Positions 54,180 through 63,547 are shown, counted from the stretch's first letter. The stretch is DNA of 64,000 nt from Brooklawnia sp032229645 (GCA_963722295.1 CAVRLB010000006.1:1-64000), one strand, 5' to 3'. Translations and numbers: made by a program. The notes: generated by a model from the letters alone, not told the origin.

Positions 54180-55157
54180 TCAAGGAAAGCGGACGGCGCG
54201 GGCAGGGCCAGGCCTCCAGATATAGGACCCTTCTTGGACCGTGATCAGCAAGAATGCTTCGACGCCGGTCTCGGCGTCGATCGTATGCAAGATGGGTAGG
54301 CGGTACTTCTCTGCGATCTTGCGCATCGCGACCGCGGAGACGACCGGCTTCGCTGATTCTTCCAGGTCTGGGAACTCCTCGACCAGCCACAGCCTTTCCG
54401 ACAAGGCGTAGTTCGACTTGGCGGGCTCTGGTATCCCAGCACCGTCAAAGAGACGGTGCGAGAGCCAGAAGAAGACGCCACCGACGACGAGAAACGCAAG
54501 ACCCGAGGCCATCAAAGCCCAGGTCCAGGTGCGCGACATGAAACCCAGCAGCACCACGACACCAGTGGCGAGAGTCCCGATGCCGGCAAGTGCGAATAAG
54601 GCATAGTCCGTGCTGCTGCGCCCTGCGCCGCGCCGCTCTCGCTGCGTCCGCGTCAAGGCATCGGCCAGCACGGGAGAGACCTTACGACGCCTCACAGGTA
54701 TGAATGTCAGAAGCACCGCCGTGCCGGCTGCGGCGCCGAACGCGAGCGGTTTGGTCAGTATCCATCGCAGAGCCGACCCCAGTCTCGGCACCTTGAACAG
54801 GTACTGCCCGGCGATGGTGTCGTTCGGGACGACCCACGTGTCGGGGTGGGGATTGTTGTCGCCTTGGGTCTGCCAGCCGTCGCCTGCCGAGCCGGCCACG
54901 ATGCGGTGGATGAGCATGCCACCCTGAATGCGGTAGACGACCAGGTCGCCGACCTGGTAGGCCTGCCGAGTACGGGCGATCGCCAAGTCGCCGCGCAGCA
55001 GCAGGGGTTCCATGCTGGAACCATCCACGATGATCATGGTGGTTCTCCCGCCCAACCCGGGGGGCGCCAGCAGGAACCACCAGGACATAATCAGTGCCAG
55101 CAGCACCGCAGCGGAACCCAGGTTCTTCCGGGCACGCTGATCACGAGTCTCAGGCAT
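54180..55157 (-). CDS. SipW-type signal peptidase I with a large C-terminal extension
   Basis: The 325-residue protein starts with one membrane helix (15-32), then SSMEPLLLRGDLA with catalytic Ser48 and LIHRIV with His84. This is the endoplasmic-reticulum-type Ser-His dyad of SipW rather than Ser-Lys LepB. After the peptidase domain come another helix (about 132-152), two more helices (about 185-232) and a soluble tail to 325. Bacillus SipW is about 190 residues, so the extension is unusual. The gene immediately upstream encodes a small secreted protein that looks like its substrate. Confidence 0.8.
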   Translation of the reverse strand: MPETRDQRARKNLGSAAVLLALIMSWWFLLAPPGLGGRTTMIIVDGSSMEPLLLRGDLAIARTRQAYQVGDLVVYRIQGGMLIHRIVAGSAGDGWQTQGDNNPHPDTWVVPNDTIAGQYLFKVPRLGSALRWILTKPLAFGAAAGTAVLLTFIPVRRRKVSPVLADALTRTQRERRGAGRSSTDYALFALAGIGTLATGVVVLLGFMSRTWTWALMASGLAFLVVGGVFFWLSHRLFDGAGIPEPAKSNYALSERLWLVEEFPDLEESAKPVVSAVAMRKIAEKYRLPILHTIDAETGVEAFLLITVQEGSYIWRPGPARAVRFP

Positions 55158-55232
55158 CGATCGTCACCGCAGAAAGCTCGGTCGCATGCGGACCGACACT
55201 GCCGGCCCGCATGCGACCAAGTCGACGAGCGC

Positions 55233-55646
55233 TCAGGAAATCGTGTCGGCGATGGTGACGCGGATGCCGAGCACGTCTTCCGAGGGCACATCTGCGGCGA
55301 CCATGTCGATGGTCTGTATCCCCGTGGGGTCTGAGACGTCCACAGTATCGACCTCAACGGCATTGCTCGTGCCGAGGACCGCATCGGCGGTACCGAGCAG
55401 TTCGACGAGGACGTACTGGCCTTCACAAGCCGCCGCGATGGATCCGAGCGTTACGTCGTTGACGAGGCCGTCCGGGTCACTGACGTCGACATCGGCACTG
55501 AGTTCTGTCGCTCCCTGGCACTGTGCAGTGAGGATACTCTGCTCCGGGACGAAGGAAGTGCTGGTGAAAGTCAGGCTGGCCGCACCGGCGGCGGCCAGGG
55601 CAAAAACGGACGCTGCTGCGGCGATGGCGATAGCAGGTTTACGCAT
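55233..55646 (-). CDS. Small secreted protein with SipW-dependent-type signal (CalY/TasA-like)
   Basis: The 137-residue protein begins MRKPAIAIAAAASVFALAAAGAAS, a signal sequence of the class processed by SipW peptidases. A short acidic, Val/Asp-rich beta domain follows (SDVDVSDPDGLVN-type repeats, two Cys). The ATG follows AAAGGAG. It precedes sipW by 75 bases on the same strand. TasA and camelysin-like proteins form fibres in Bacillus; this one is shorter and its assembly is unknown. A large regulator gene lies immediately upstream. Confidence 0.7.
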   Translation of the reverse strand: MRKPAIAIAAAASVFALAAAGAASLTFTSTSFVPEQSILTAQCQGATELSADVDVSDPDGLVNDVTLGSIAAACEGQYVLVELLGTADAVLGTSNAVEVDTVDVSDPTGIQTIDMVAADVPSEDVLGIRVTIADTIS

Positions 55647-55910
55647 GGTTCCTGCTCCTTTCTTGGTTAAGGTGATCCACACACTAGAAACACACAATTC
55701 GAAAGGTTGACGATCGGGCAAAACCTGGCCCCCCTGCTTGTCCCTCGCGGATTTAAACAACGAAAACCGGGATAATCACCGGGCTGCTATCCAGTAGATA
55801 TGACCGGTGGGGCAAGCCGAAGACCGGCACATACCGTCACCCAACCAGCACCATGATCACCATTAAATATACGATCTGCGAACCAACTCGAAGACGCTAT
55901 TTGTCAAGCG
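55647..55910. other. Promoter region of the SipW cassette
   Basis: The 264-base gap is AT-richer than the surroundings, with A/T runs at about 55750-55770 and 55860-55880 suitable for a promoter. No gene is seen. The regulator gene begins past its left end on the same strand, so the cassette may be under its direct control. Confidence 0.4.
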
Positions 55911-58442
55911 TTATTCGCCTTTTGCTCGCGTAAAGACACCAAGCCGGTAAGCGGCCTCGACCGCCTCGTGACGGTTCGCCACATGAAGTTTGCGATAGAT
56001 GGACTTGAGTTGATTGCGCAGGGTTCCGACAACAACGTATCGCTGCGCCGCGATCTCCGCGTTCGACAAACCCCGGCGGAGCAGACCGAGGATCTCGAGC
56101 TCGCTGGGGGTCAGGGATGGTCGTTTCGTCCACTTCACGTACCGCGGGTCTCCCAGGGATGCGCCGAGAACGTCGGCTAGTTCTCCGGGAACCTCGGCAG
56201 CCGCTGAAATCAGCTCGGCAGCGACATCAGCCGGGATGAATCGGAAGGCGAACCGCAAGAGCCTCGGCGCTCGATGAAGCTGCCAAGCTATCTGAAGCGT
56301 CCTCACGGCTACCTTGGTCTCCTCGCGACAGTGGAAGGAGGCCGCTTGCAGCACCAGAGCCATGACCTCGAAACGAGGCATGAGTGGTCGCTCAAGTAGG
56401 GTATCTATGGCGGCAACGGCCGCCTCGTGATCGCCTTGCCACTGGTGCCAGATCACATGGCCAAGACCGGTGAAGACGTCGTCTGCTTCCAGCTGTTCGT
56501 TACAGGAGCGGGCCTTGCTCTCTGCGCCCAAAGTGGCATACGCCACCATGGCGCCCCAGCTGACGAAGCTGCTGGCCACGCCTCCCCACAGCGCACGACT
56601 ACGATCCAGGCAGGCATCCACATCCGAAACGGGCAGCTCATCGGGGGCGCAGATGGCACGTACCACAAGCACCAGCCCATCGGTCACCGAGCGGGACGGT
56701 GGAGGGTTGGGGTGGTTCATGACGACACGTAGTCGCGAGATCGCAGTCATGTCGTCCCCGTCTTCGATATCGCGGAAGGCGACCGCGTAGCTCATCGGAT
56801 CGCTGGCTTTCGGTGGCCGAGATCCCGCCATTGACGTGGTTCCTGCCAGATCGGCCTCGGTCCTGGCGCAGATGCGCCCCTGCAGCGCCAGCCGATCAGA
56901 GGCAGCGCCGATCTCAGCCATCAGATTGACCAGCGCTCCCGCGACTTCGTGACGGTCAAGCTGGGTCGCTGCCCAGTAGGCGAGATAGAGCTGGCCGGTC
57001 ACGCGTCTGCGATCACGGACGCTCAAGGTGGCTTGAGCCCGGTAGAGAGCATCTGTCAACTCGAGAAAATGAGCGAGGAAACGCCCCGCAAGTACTCGAT
57101 CGCCCCCGGAAACGGCCCCGAACGAAACCGTCGCGGATCGCTCCAGCTCGCCGAGCAAGCTGGGGGAGGTCCGCCCGGCGAGTGATCTCGCCGCGGAGAT
57201 CGCGATCGATTTCATTGCCTCCGAATTGCCTTGGTCCCGAGTATGCAGTTCGACGTGAAGCAAAGCCAGGGCAGGATACCGCACGGGATCGCTTACTTCG
57301 GGTGCACCCGTCGCGACAAGCCGGTGAGAGGCAAACATCAGTAGCCTACGCAATTCGTGTTCTGCTATTTCTTCCGCCTCGGCGTAGCGCCCGAGAAGCA
57401 GCAGTGATCTGACCTCTCCGATCACTGACTCTCGATCTCTCTCAGCGCGTAGCCCGGCTCTGAGCGCGTCCTGGTGTTCCTCGGCAAAGCAGACGACACT
57501 CATCGTTCTCCACGCCGCCGGCGTCCACTCAAGGGCATCCTCGCCAAACTCGTCATCGACGGCCATCTCAAAGATCGGCCAGGCTGACATACGAGCAAAG
57601 AAGTCCGTGCCTTCGGCATCAGGGTCGACCGCGCCAAGCAGCGCCTCGGTGAACTTCGGTAGCCCACCCACGGCTATGAGCGCGCGTCCGATTCCTGACT
57701 GCAAGAATTCGGTTCTTGCACGAAGATCCTTGTAGAACAGTGAATCGGGGTCGAGTTCACTCGCAATCCACGAGCGATCATCAGCCCCCCGGTGGAATCT
57801 TGAGAGATCACGCCCAATGATCCACGGACAGCCTCTCATACTTTCGGGAAATACGAACATGTCGAGGCCGAGATTTCCAGCGTGGAGAAGCTCGAGGAGC
57901 GCAATTCTCGCGCGATCGTCGAAGGCCAGATTACGTTCGTCGAGCACGAGAGCCTCTGCGCGCACTCGCGATGGTACGTCGTAACACGACACCACAATGC
58001 GATTGCCCGTATTTGCCGCGAGGCCCAGAACTAGGTCCCATAGCATTGGGTCGACGCTGAGATCTGCTTCGAGCCCGTCGATAAAGAGCAATCCATTCTC
58101 CGGTTGACTGTCACATTCTGCATGCATTCTCCGGAGTTCGACGACACTGCGCACCCACGTCGCCTTCTCGGGCGCGAGATGGTCTGCGCATTGTCTCATC
58201 CAGGTTGTCTTTCCCCAGCCCGGCGTTGTCGCGAGTATGGTGAGCGAAGGAAGGTCGTCCCACAATTTGGCGAATCGCGGTCGTTGAATTGGCAACTGCT
58301 GGAACCAGGGCCGGGCTGTTCGTTCACGCTCGCCGCAGGTGCTGGGAATTCTCCCCTCTTCGGTTCCCAATCGTCTCACCCCCGGAATCCGTCTTCCTTC
58401 TTCTGCCACCGCATCACAGGCAGTAGAAGGGCCTAATGGCAT
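55911..58442 (-). CDS. LAL-type (large ATPase) LuxR-family transcriptional regulator
   Basis: The 843-residue protein has an N-terminal STAND-type ATPase with Walker A TTPGWGKTTW (72-81) and GLLFIDGLEADL near 115, a long helical repeat middle, and a C-terminal LuxR helix-turn-helix, LTPSELEILGLLRRGLSNAEIAAQ (about 777-800). This resembles MalT-like signal-integrating activators. The GC content and codon choice are visibly lower than in neighbouring genes. Its start overlaps the upstream ORF by ten bases, so the two are translated together. The ligand is unknown; the adjacent SipW cassette is the likely target. Confidence 0.85.
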   Translation of the reverse strand: MPLGPSTACDAVAEEGRRIPGVRRLGTEEGRIPSTCGERERTARPWFQQLPIQRPRFAKLWDDLPSLTILATTPGWGKTTWMRQCADHLAPEKATWVRSVVELRRMHAECDSQPENGLLFIDGLEADLSVDPMLWDLVLGLAANTGNRIVVSCYDVPSRVRAEALVLDERNLAFDDRARIALLELLHAGNLGLDMFVFPESMRGCPWIIGRDLSRFHRGADDRSWIASELDPDSLFYKDLRARTEFLQSGIGRALIAVGGLPKFTEALLGAVDPDAEGTDFFARMSAWPIFEMAVDDEFGEDALEWTPAAWRTMSVVCFAEEHQDALRAGLRAERDRESVIGEVRSLLLLGRYAEAEEIAEHELRRLLMFASHRLVATGAPEVSDPVRYPALALLHVELHTRDQGNSEAMKSIAISAARSLAGRTSPSLLGELERSATVSFGAVSGGDRVLAGRFLAHFLELTDALYRAQATLSVRDRRRVTGQLYLAYWAATQLDRHEVAGALVNLMAEIGAASDRLALQGRICARTEADLAGTTSMAGSRPPKASDPMSYAVAFRDIEDGDDMTAISRLRVVMNHPNPPPSRSVTDGLVLVVRAICAPDELPVSDVDACLDRSRALWGGVASSFVSWGAMVAYATLGAESKARSCNEQLEADDVFTGLGHVIWHQWQGDHEAAVAAIDTLLERPLMPRFEVMALVLQAASFHCREETKVAVRTLQIAWQLHRAPRLLRFAFRFIPADVAAELISAAAEVPGELADVLGASLGDPRYVKWTKRPSLTPSELEILGLLRRGLSNAEIAAQRYVVVGTLRNQLKSIYRKLHVANRHEAVEAAYRLGVFTRAKGE

Positions 58443-58939
58443 CGCTCAGGGGTCTCAGGCCGGCGCGGAAATGACAGGCCGCATTCATCAATTTGGACTA
58501 TTTGCGGATCGTCTGCAGCGAACGCAGGGATCCCCGTCAACGACCAGAAATGCGGATCTCCAGCAGAGCACGCGCACGAAGGAACTGTCTGCGGAATGCA
58601 GACGACGAGTGCAGAATCTTTCGGCCAGCCTTCGGCCAGCACCGCATTCAACGCCGGCAGTAGTCCGCTGTCCCCGGATGACACCGACGGAGCGAAATCA
58701 CAGAGCACGAGTCTGGCGCAGGCACCAGGCTCCCCCAACGCCTCGAGAGCTCGACATGCCTCAGCCCCAAACTTGACTTCCCAGCGGTGCTCATATTCTT
58801 CGATCTGGATATCGTTCGGAAGTAATACGAGCGGTCTCAATCCGGTGGCCGCGACTGCCTCGTCCAATAGGTCAAGAGTGGAATTGTCCCAATCCTCGTT
58901 GAAGGGGGCAGAGTAGAGGGCCTGACGCGGCCTGCACAT
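58433..58939 (-). CDS. Hypothetical protein co-translated with the LAL regulator
   Basis: A 168-residue soluble protein of unknown family. It has LRPLVLLPNDIQIEEYEHRWEVKFG and RLVLCDFAPSVSSGDSG segments that read as alternating strands and helices, with four cysteines in the second half (SCACSAGD, DECG). AGAGG lies eight bases before the ATG, and its stop overlaps the LAL start by ten bases. It could sense a signal for or anchor the regulator, but nothing in its sequence shows a function. Lower GC matches the LAL gene. Confidence 0.55.
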   Translation of the reverse strand: MCRPRQALYSAPFNEDWDNSTLDLLDEAVAATGLRPLVLLPNDIQIEEYEHRWEVKFGAEACRALEALGEPGACARLVLCDFAPSVSSGDSGLLPALNAVLAEGWPKDSALVVCIPQTVPSCACSAGDPHFWSLTGIPAFAADDPQIVQIDECGLSFPRRPETPERCH

Positions 58940-58959
58940 AACGGGTTCCTCTCGAAAGA

Positions 58960-58987
58960 AGCCACCACGCCCAACACCTAGGTGGCT
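58960..58987 (-). terminator. Weak hairpin upstream of the hypothetical gene
   Basis: AGCCACC (58960-58966) and GGTGGCT (58981-58987) form a seven-pair stem around a 14-base loop, followed on the minus strand by TTCTTTC. It may end transcription coming from pheA or fold in the 5' region of the small ORF. Confidence 0.3.
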
Positions 58988-59040
58988 GTCGCGAATAGGC
59001 TAGATGAGCGGACGCCACCGGCTGGCAAGTGCGTTGTTTC

Positions 59041-59232
59041 TTATCCCCGATCCGTATCCCCCGACGTCACGGCAAGAATGCGCTGGCCGATAGTGCATTC
59101 CAGGGTCGCGTCAAAGTCGTGAGTAGGGTGTGTTATTAGCCTTGGGTTGACCTCGACGGTGTCACCATTGACGATTTGCGAGACCATGAGCGCAGCTTGG
59201 CCACCGAGTTTCTGAGTGTCGGCCCTGGTTCC
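59041..59232 (-). pseudogene. Remnant of a sugar-binding protein C-terminus
   Basis: The minus strand reads 63 codons (GTRADTQKLGGQAALMVSQ, then IVNGDTVEVN) after an in-frame TAG and up to TAA. TQKLGGQAALMVSQIVNGDTVEVN resembles the end of the second domain of ABC sugar-binding proteins of the ChvE/XylF type. No signal or start lies before it, so it is a decayed fragment, possibly left after loss of a transporter next to pheA. The match is by eye. Confidence 0.5.
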
Positions 59233-59252
59233 CTATCCCACCTTGCGAGCGC

Positions 59253-60188
59253 TCAGCGACGGTCGTAGGGCAGCTTCGGGATCTCGGGGCTGACCTGCCG
59301 CAGCCACTCCAGCGCCGACTGGTAGTCAGTATCACGTCCGCCGAATGGAACCTTGGGTTCCTTGCCGTCGGCGCGCGGATAGCTGCCCAAGAAGACCACC
59401 CGCTTGCAGACTCGATGCAAGCCCATCAACGCCTCGGCCAGCCGGGCATCCGAGACGTGCCCCTCGGCGTCGATGCTGAAGCAGTAGTCGCCGAGAATCT
59501 TCTTGGTCGGCCGGGACTCGACGCGACACAGGTTGACCCCCCGCGAGGCCAGCTGCTGCAAAATCTCGAGCAGGGCACCGGGCTGATCCTGGCGCATGTA
59601 GGCGACCAGCGTGGTCTTGTCATAGCCGGTGCGTTCGGGGCTGGGCCCAGGCTTCGTGACGAGCACGAATCGGGTCGCGGCCTGGTCGTTGTCACTGATA
59701 TTGGACGCCAGGCTGGCCAGGCCGTAGAGCTCGCCGGCCACCTTGGCGCAGACGGCCGCATCGAACCCGGATTCGGGGTCTGCGACGGTCTGCGCGGCTC
59801 CGGCCGTCGAGCCACGTTCGACGATGACGGCCTCGGGCAACTGGGCGTCCAACCAGCCTCGGACCTGAGCAATCGCATGCGGGTGACTGATGATCCGCTT
59901 GATCTCGCCGAAGCTGGTCCCCCGGCGCACGCACAGATCAAAGGAGACCGGAATGACGACCTCTTTCACGATCTGCAGCGGCGAGTCAAACAGAGCGAGG
60001 TAGTCGAGGGTCGCGCTGACCCCACCTTCGATCGAGTTCTCGATGGGAACCAAGGAGGCGCTGACGTCTCCGCTGCGCACCGCGTCCAATGCCCGAGCGA
60101 CGGTCGGGAAGGCCACCGCCGGGCCGTCCCCCAACGTCAACAAGGCCTGATGGGTGAACGTACCCTCTGGGCCGAAGAATCCCCGCAT
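59253..60188 (-). CDS. pheA: Prephenate dehydratase
   Basis: The 311-residue enzyme begins RGFFGPEGTFTHQAL, has VPIENSIEGGVSATLDYL near residue 46 and the catalytic TRF motif in ATRFVLV near 168, followed by an ACT regulatory domain (GALLEILQQLASRGVNLCRVESRP near 201). It converts prephenate to phenylpyruvate for phenylalanine synthesis and is likely inhibited by phenylalanine through the ACT domain. It is monofunctional, lacking chorismate mutase. A single-gene unit. Confidence 0.96.
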   Translation of the reverse strand: MRGFFGPEGTFTHQALLTLGDGPAVAFPTVARALDAVRSGDVSASLVPIENSIEGGVSATLDYLALFDSPLQIVKEVVIPVSFDLCVRRGTSFGEIKRIISHPHAIAQVRGWLDAQLPEAVIVERGSTAGAAQTVADPESGFDAAVCAKVAGELYGLASLASNISDNDQAATRFVLVTKPGPSPERTGYDKTTLVAYMRQDQPGALLEILQQLASRGVNLCRVESRPTKKILGDYCFSIDAEGHVSDARLAEALMGLHRVCKRVVFLGSYPRADGKEPKVPFGGRDTDYQSALEWLRQVSPEIPKLPYDRR

Positions 60189-60230
60189 GCCGCTCAGGAT
60201 ATCGGGGGCACCTGAATACTCAAACCTGGA

Positions 60231-60986
60231 TCAGGCCGCCTGCTCGTGGGCGATCAGCGCCACCGGCGAATCCACATCGGCCATCGCGTCCGAGACGAGA
60301 AAACCGTGATCGATTCGGTGCTGCCCGCGGCTATCCACCCAACTGCCCACGACGACCAACTGGGAGCCTGCGACCTCATCGGCGACCCCTCCCCAGCCGG
60401 ACAACACGCTGGTGGCCACTGACACCGAGGGATAGCAGATTGCGAGCCGTTCAAGGACCTGCTCCCCCGGGTCCGATTCGGCCTCGCTCCCGACCAGCAC
60501 GGCCTGCAGATCGCTGCCGCAACTCGCCGCATAGGCGAAAGCGAACGCGGTCGGCGCGTAGCTGGCCTGACGCGGGTCGACGATCAGGCTCACCGTCTGG
60601 GTGAGAGACAGATCGTCGGAGACCACAACCAGCGGGCAGCGAGGCACGGCAAGCCTGGCGCTCGCCGAACGGCGGTCGCCCGAGGGACGCGGTACCGCCA
60701 CCGCCGTGCAACGCGGTGAGACCTGCACCATCGCTGCGTCCGGCCCGCCGTGCATCTTGCGGTGCTGAACGGTCAGACCCGGATGGGTGAAGCGGAGCTC
60801 ATCGGCGAGCAGGCGCGCGTAATGGTGAGCGTGCGAGGTCTGCCGCAACGCGGGTTCGCTCGGCTCGATCAGACTCAGGTGGTGATGGCTTTGCTCGGCC
60901 CAGCCGGCTGCCCAGCGGGCCGCCGCATCCTCGTGCGCGGAACCGTCCAGCACCACTCCGAGACCGCAATACTCATCGTCGCTCAT
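60231..60986 (-). CDS. Universal stress protein-like tandem domain protein
   Basis: The 251-residue protein has two Usp-like alpha/beta repeats, VVLDGSAHEDAAARWAAGWAEQ at 11-32 and VVVSDDLSLTQTVSLIVDPRQASYAPTAFAFAYA near 120-155, ending VVVGSWVDSRGQHRIDHGFL. The ATP-binding G-2x-G-9x-G pattern is not clean, so it may not bind nucleotide. AGGAGGCGACG precedes the ATG. Such proteins help cells survive stasis and low oxygen in actinobacteria. The neighbours are unrelated; it is likely a single-gene unit. Confidence 0.7.
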   Translation of the reverse strand: MSDDEYCGLGVVLDGSAHEDAAARWAAGWAEQSHHHLSLIEPSEPALRQTSHAHHYARLLADELRFTHPGLTVQHRKMHGGPDAAMVQVSPRCTAVAVPRPSGDRRSASARLAVPRCPLVVVSDDLSLTQTVSLIVDPRQASYAPTAFAFAYAASCGSDLQAVLVGSEAESDPGEQVLERLAICYPSVSVATSVLSGWGGVADEVAGSQLVVVGSWVDSRGQHRIDHGFLVSDAMADVDSPVALIAHEQAA

Positions 60987-61183
60987 CGTCGCCTCCTAGA
61001 ATTCTTCCGATGAGTCGATCCAATCCGCCGCCGGTAAGGTGTACCAGTGCTGATGCTGTGTGTTCACTGTAGATACTCCGAACCATGCGATGACAAGGCC
61101 ATATTTGTCCGTATTGAGCTCGAATGGCTCCCTTCCCCGAGTCCTCATCGGGATGATCTTGGGTAACGGTCTGCACCCGGCGA

Positions 61184-62047
61184 TCAGCGCAGCAGCTTAC
61201 TCATCCGACGGTCCGCAAGCAGCTTGCCGCCGGTCTGGCAACCCGGGCAGTACTGCAGCGAGGAATCAGCGAAGCTGACCTGAGCGATCGTGGTACCGCA
61301 CACAGCGCAGGTCTCACCGGCACGTCCGTGCACCCTCATCGCCTGGCGTTTGTCGTCTTTCAGTTTGTCAGGCGGTAGACCCCGGCAGCGCTCCAGCGCG
61401 TCGGCGAGCACCGCCTCGATCTGATCAACGAGCAGCTGCCGACCTGCCTCATCGAGCGTGGACGCCGGCGTGAACGGACTCATCTTCGCCGCATGCAGAA
61501 TCTCATCGCTGTACGCATTGCCGATACCGGCGATGACGCGCTGGTCTCGCAGCACGCCCTTGATCTGAGACCTGCCTGCGGCGTCCAGGATCTGATCGAA
61601 TGCCTCGCGGGTGAACTCCTCGCCGAGCGGATCCGGCCCGAGCGAGGCCACCTGGCCGATCTGCTGCGGATCGTCGGCGACCCAGATCGCCAGGTTGCGC
61701 CGGGTACCTGCTTCGGTGAGATCGAAGCCGGAGCCGTCGTCCAGTATCAGCCGCAAGCTGAGCGGCCCCCTACCGGGCCGGGCGGATGTGGACGGCTGCT
61801 CATCCTTCCACCTCAGCCAGGCGGCCCGCGAGAAGTGGACGACCAGATGAACGCCCTGGACATCGATGTCGAGCATCTTGCCGTGCCGCGCAACCCCCGC
61901 GATCTCCAATCCGACGAGCGCGCTCAGTGGCGGCTTGAAGGTCTTGAGGGCGGCGAAGTCGACCAGCTGGATGCCCGCTATCACTCGACCGGGCAGTCTG
62001 GCGTCCAACCAGCCGCGCAACGCCTCGACCTGGGGCAACTCTGGCAT
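61184..62047 (-). CDS. mutM: Formamidopyrimidine-DNA glycosylase
   Basis: The 287-residue enzyme starts MPELPQVE (Pro2 nucleophile, Glu3), has HGKMLDIDV near residue 54, the helix-two-turn-helix DQRVIAGIGNAYSDEIL near 167 and a C-terminal zinc finger CAVCGT...CPGCQTGG. It excises 8-oxoguanine and formamidopyrimidines. Gln instead of Glu at residue 6 is mildly unusual compared with MPELPEVE. CAGGAGGCGAG precedes the ATG. It differs from the Nei2-like copy at 2.5-3.4 kb, so the strain carries at least two such enzymes. Confidence 0.93.
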   Translation of the reverse strand: MPELPQVEALRGWLDARLPGRVIAGIQLVDFAALKTFKPPLSALVGLEIAGVARHGKMLDIDVQGVHLVVHFSRAAWLRWKDEQPSTSARPGRGPLSLRLILDDGSGFDLTEAGTRRNLAIWVADDPQQIGQVASLGPDPLGEEFTREAFDQILDAAGRSQIKGVLRDQRVIAGIGNAYSDEILHAAKMSPFTPASTLDEAGRQLLVDQIEAVLADALERCRGLPPDKLKDDKRQAMRVHGRAGETCAVCGTTIAQVSFADSSLQYCPGCQTGGKLLADRRMSKLLR

Positions 62048-62125
62048 CTCGCCTCCTGTGCGTGCCGGGCTTTCTAGCTATCTTCGCCCAGAAGCCAGCA
62101 CCGGCCAATACCCACACGCAACGCA

Positions 62126-62156
62126 GCGGCCGACGGGACGAGGCCGCCGACCGCTG
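62126..62156 (-). terminator. Possible terminator after the GntP gene
   Basis: CAGCGGCCG (62124-62132) can pair with the CGACCGCTG block (62148-62156) with one mismatch. It lies about 40 bases past the minus-strand stop and lacks a U-tract. Confidence 0.3.
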
Positions 62157-62193
62157 TGGTTCGAGGAGGTACGCGGGTGTCAGGATCCGTAGG

Positions 62194-63546
62194 TCAAGCG
62201 ATCAACCAGAGCAAGCACACTGCCCCGAAGCCGACCAGACTGCAGATCGTGGTCAGCAGCGTCCAGGTCTTCAGGCCGTCGGCGACCGACAGCCCCAGGT
62301 ATTTGGTGACGATCCAGAAGCCAGAATCGTTGATGTGCGACAGACCAAAGCCACCGAATCCGATGGCTAGCGCGATGAGTACCACCTGCATCGAGCTGAA
62401 ACCGCCCGCTTGTACTGCCGAAACCATCAAGCCCGCGGTGGTCAGCAAGGCGACAGTTGCCGACCCCTGCGCCGCCCGCAAGGCCAAGGCGATGACGTAG
62501 CCCATCAGCAGCACCGGCATCCCCACTCCGATCAGCAGGTCCGACAGCGCCGCACCGACACCCGTCTCGACCAGCACGTTCGCGAAGACGCCGCCGGCAC
62601 CGGTGACAAAGATGATGATCGCGACCGTGTCGAGCGCCGAGTCCAGGACCGAGCTGCGCTTGGCCAGACCCCACTTCTCCTTCGAGCCGATCAGGAAGTA
62701 TGCCAATGCCACGCCGACCAGCAGCGCGAAGATCGGTGCCCCGACCAGTGACAGCGCACGCTGCGCCAGTGACCCCGCTGGGACGAAGAGCGCGCCGGTG
62801 GTGCCTGCCATGATCAGTGCCAGTGGAATCAAGATGATGGCGAGTACCGTCCCGGCGCCGGGACCCGGACGCGACGTGATGTCCTCGACGCTGCCACGCA
62901 TGGCCGCAGCCGCCGGCGATGCGCCGATCTCGACCTTGTCCAGCTTCATCTTGCGGGAGACGAAGTAGCCCACCACGGCCATCGGAATGCCGCAGGCGAT
63001 ACCGATGATGGTCATCAGCCCCAGGTCGGCGCCCAGAGTCGCGGCTACTGCGACCGGACCGGGATGTGGCGGTACCGCCACGTGCACCGCGAGCAGCGCG
63101 ATGCCGACCGGCAGGCCGATCTTCAGCGGGTTGATGCCCGCCACCTTCGCGAATCCGAAGACGATCGGTGCCAAGATGATGAAGCCGACATCGAAGAAGA
63201 CCGGGATACCCAAGATGAACGCGGCCGCCGTGACGGCCATGATGACGCGCTTGACGCCGAGCTTCCCGGTGAAGGCAGCGGCCAGGCGTTCAGCACCGCC
63301 CGACTCCTCGATCATCTTGCCCATCATCGCGCCTAGTCCAACGATGATTGCGACAGATCCGAGGGTCTTGGCCATGCCACCGGTCAGGGTCGGAATCACC
63401 TGATCCAGAGCGAGTCCGCCGGCAAGGGCCGTGCCGATCGACACCAGCAGCAACGCCACGAACGCCGAGAGCTTGAAGGCTATGACGAGAACCAGTAGCA
63501 CCGCGATCGCAACGACCGCGAGGCCGAGCAGATACCCCTGGCTCAT
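62194..63546 (-). CDS. GntP-family gluconate/sugar-acid permease
   Basis: The 450-residue protein has about 12 to 14 hydrophobic segments and GntP motifs: GLGAMMGKMIEESGGAERLA near residue 68, GIPVFFDVGFIILAPI near 112, and VPPHPGPVAVAATLGADLG near 159. It imports gluconate or related acids with protons. The ATG follows GGAGGGCTGAG and the next upstream gene (the edge-truncated dehydrogenase) stops one base before it. Threonate, erythronate or gluconate are candidates because the dehydrogenase resembles LtnD. Confidence 0.92.
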   Translation of the reverse strand: MSQGYLLGLAVVAIAVLLVLVIAFKLSAFVALLLVSIGTALAGGLALDQVIPTLTGGMAKTLGSVAIIVGLGAMMGKMIEESGGAERLAAAFTGKLGVKRVIMAVTAAAFILGIPVFFDVGFIILAPIVFGFAKVAGINPLKIGLPVGIALLAVHVAVPPHPGPVAVAATLGADLGLMTIIGIACGIPMAVVGYFVSRKMKLDKVEIGASPAAAAMRGSVEDITSRPGPGAGTVLAIILIPLALIMAGTTGALFVPAGSLAQRALSLVGAPIFALLVGVALAYFLIGSKEKWGLAKRSSVLDSALDTVAIIIFVTGAGGVFANVLVETGVGAALSDLLIGVGMPVLLMGYVIALALRAAQGSATVALLTTAGLMVSAVQAGGFSSMQVVLIALAIGFGGFGLSHINDSGFWIVTKYLGLSVADGLKTWTLLTTICSLVGFGAVCLLWLIA

Positions 63547-63547
63547 C

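Noticed and set aside
57100..57420. Short plus-strand frames inside the LAL gene
   Set aside because: They lie within a single large, well-supported regulator frame and lack ribosome sites.
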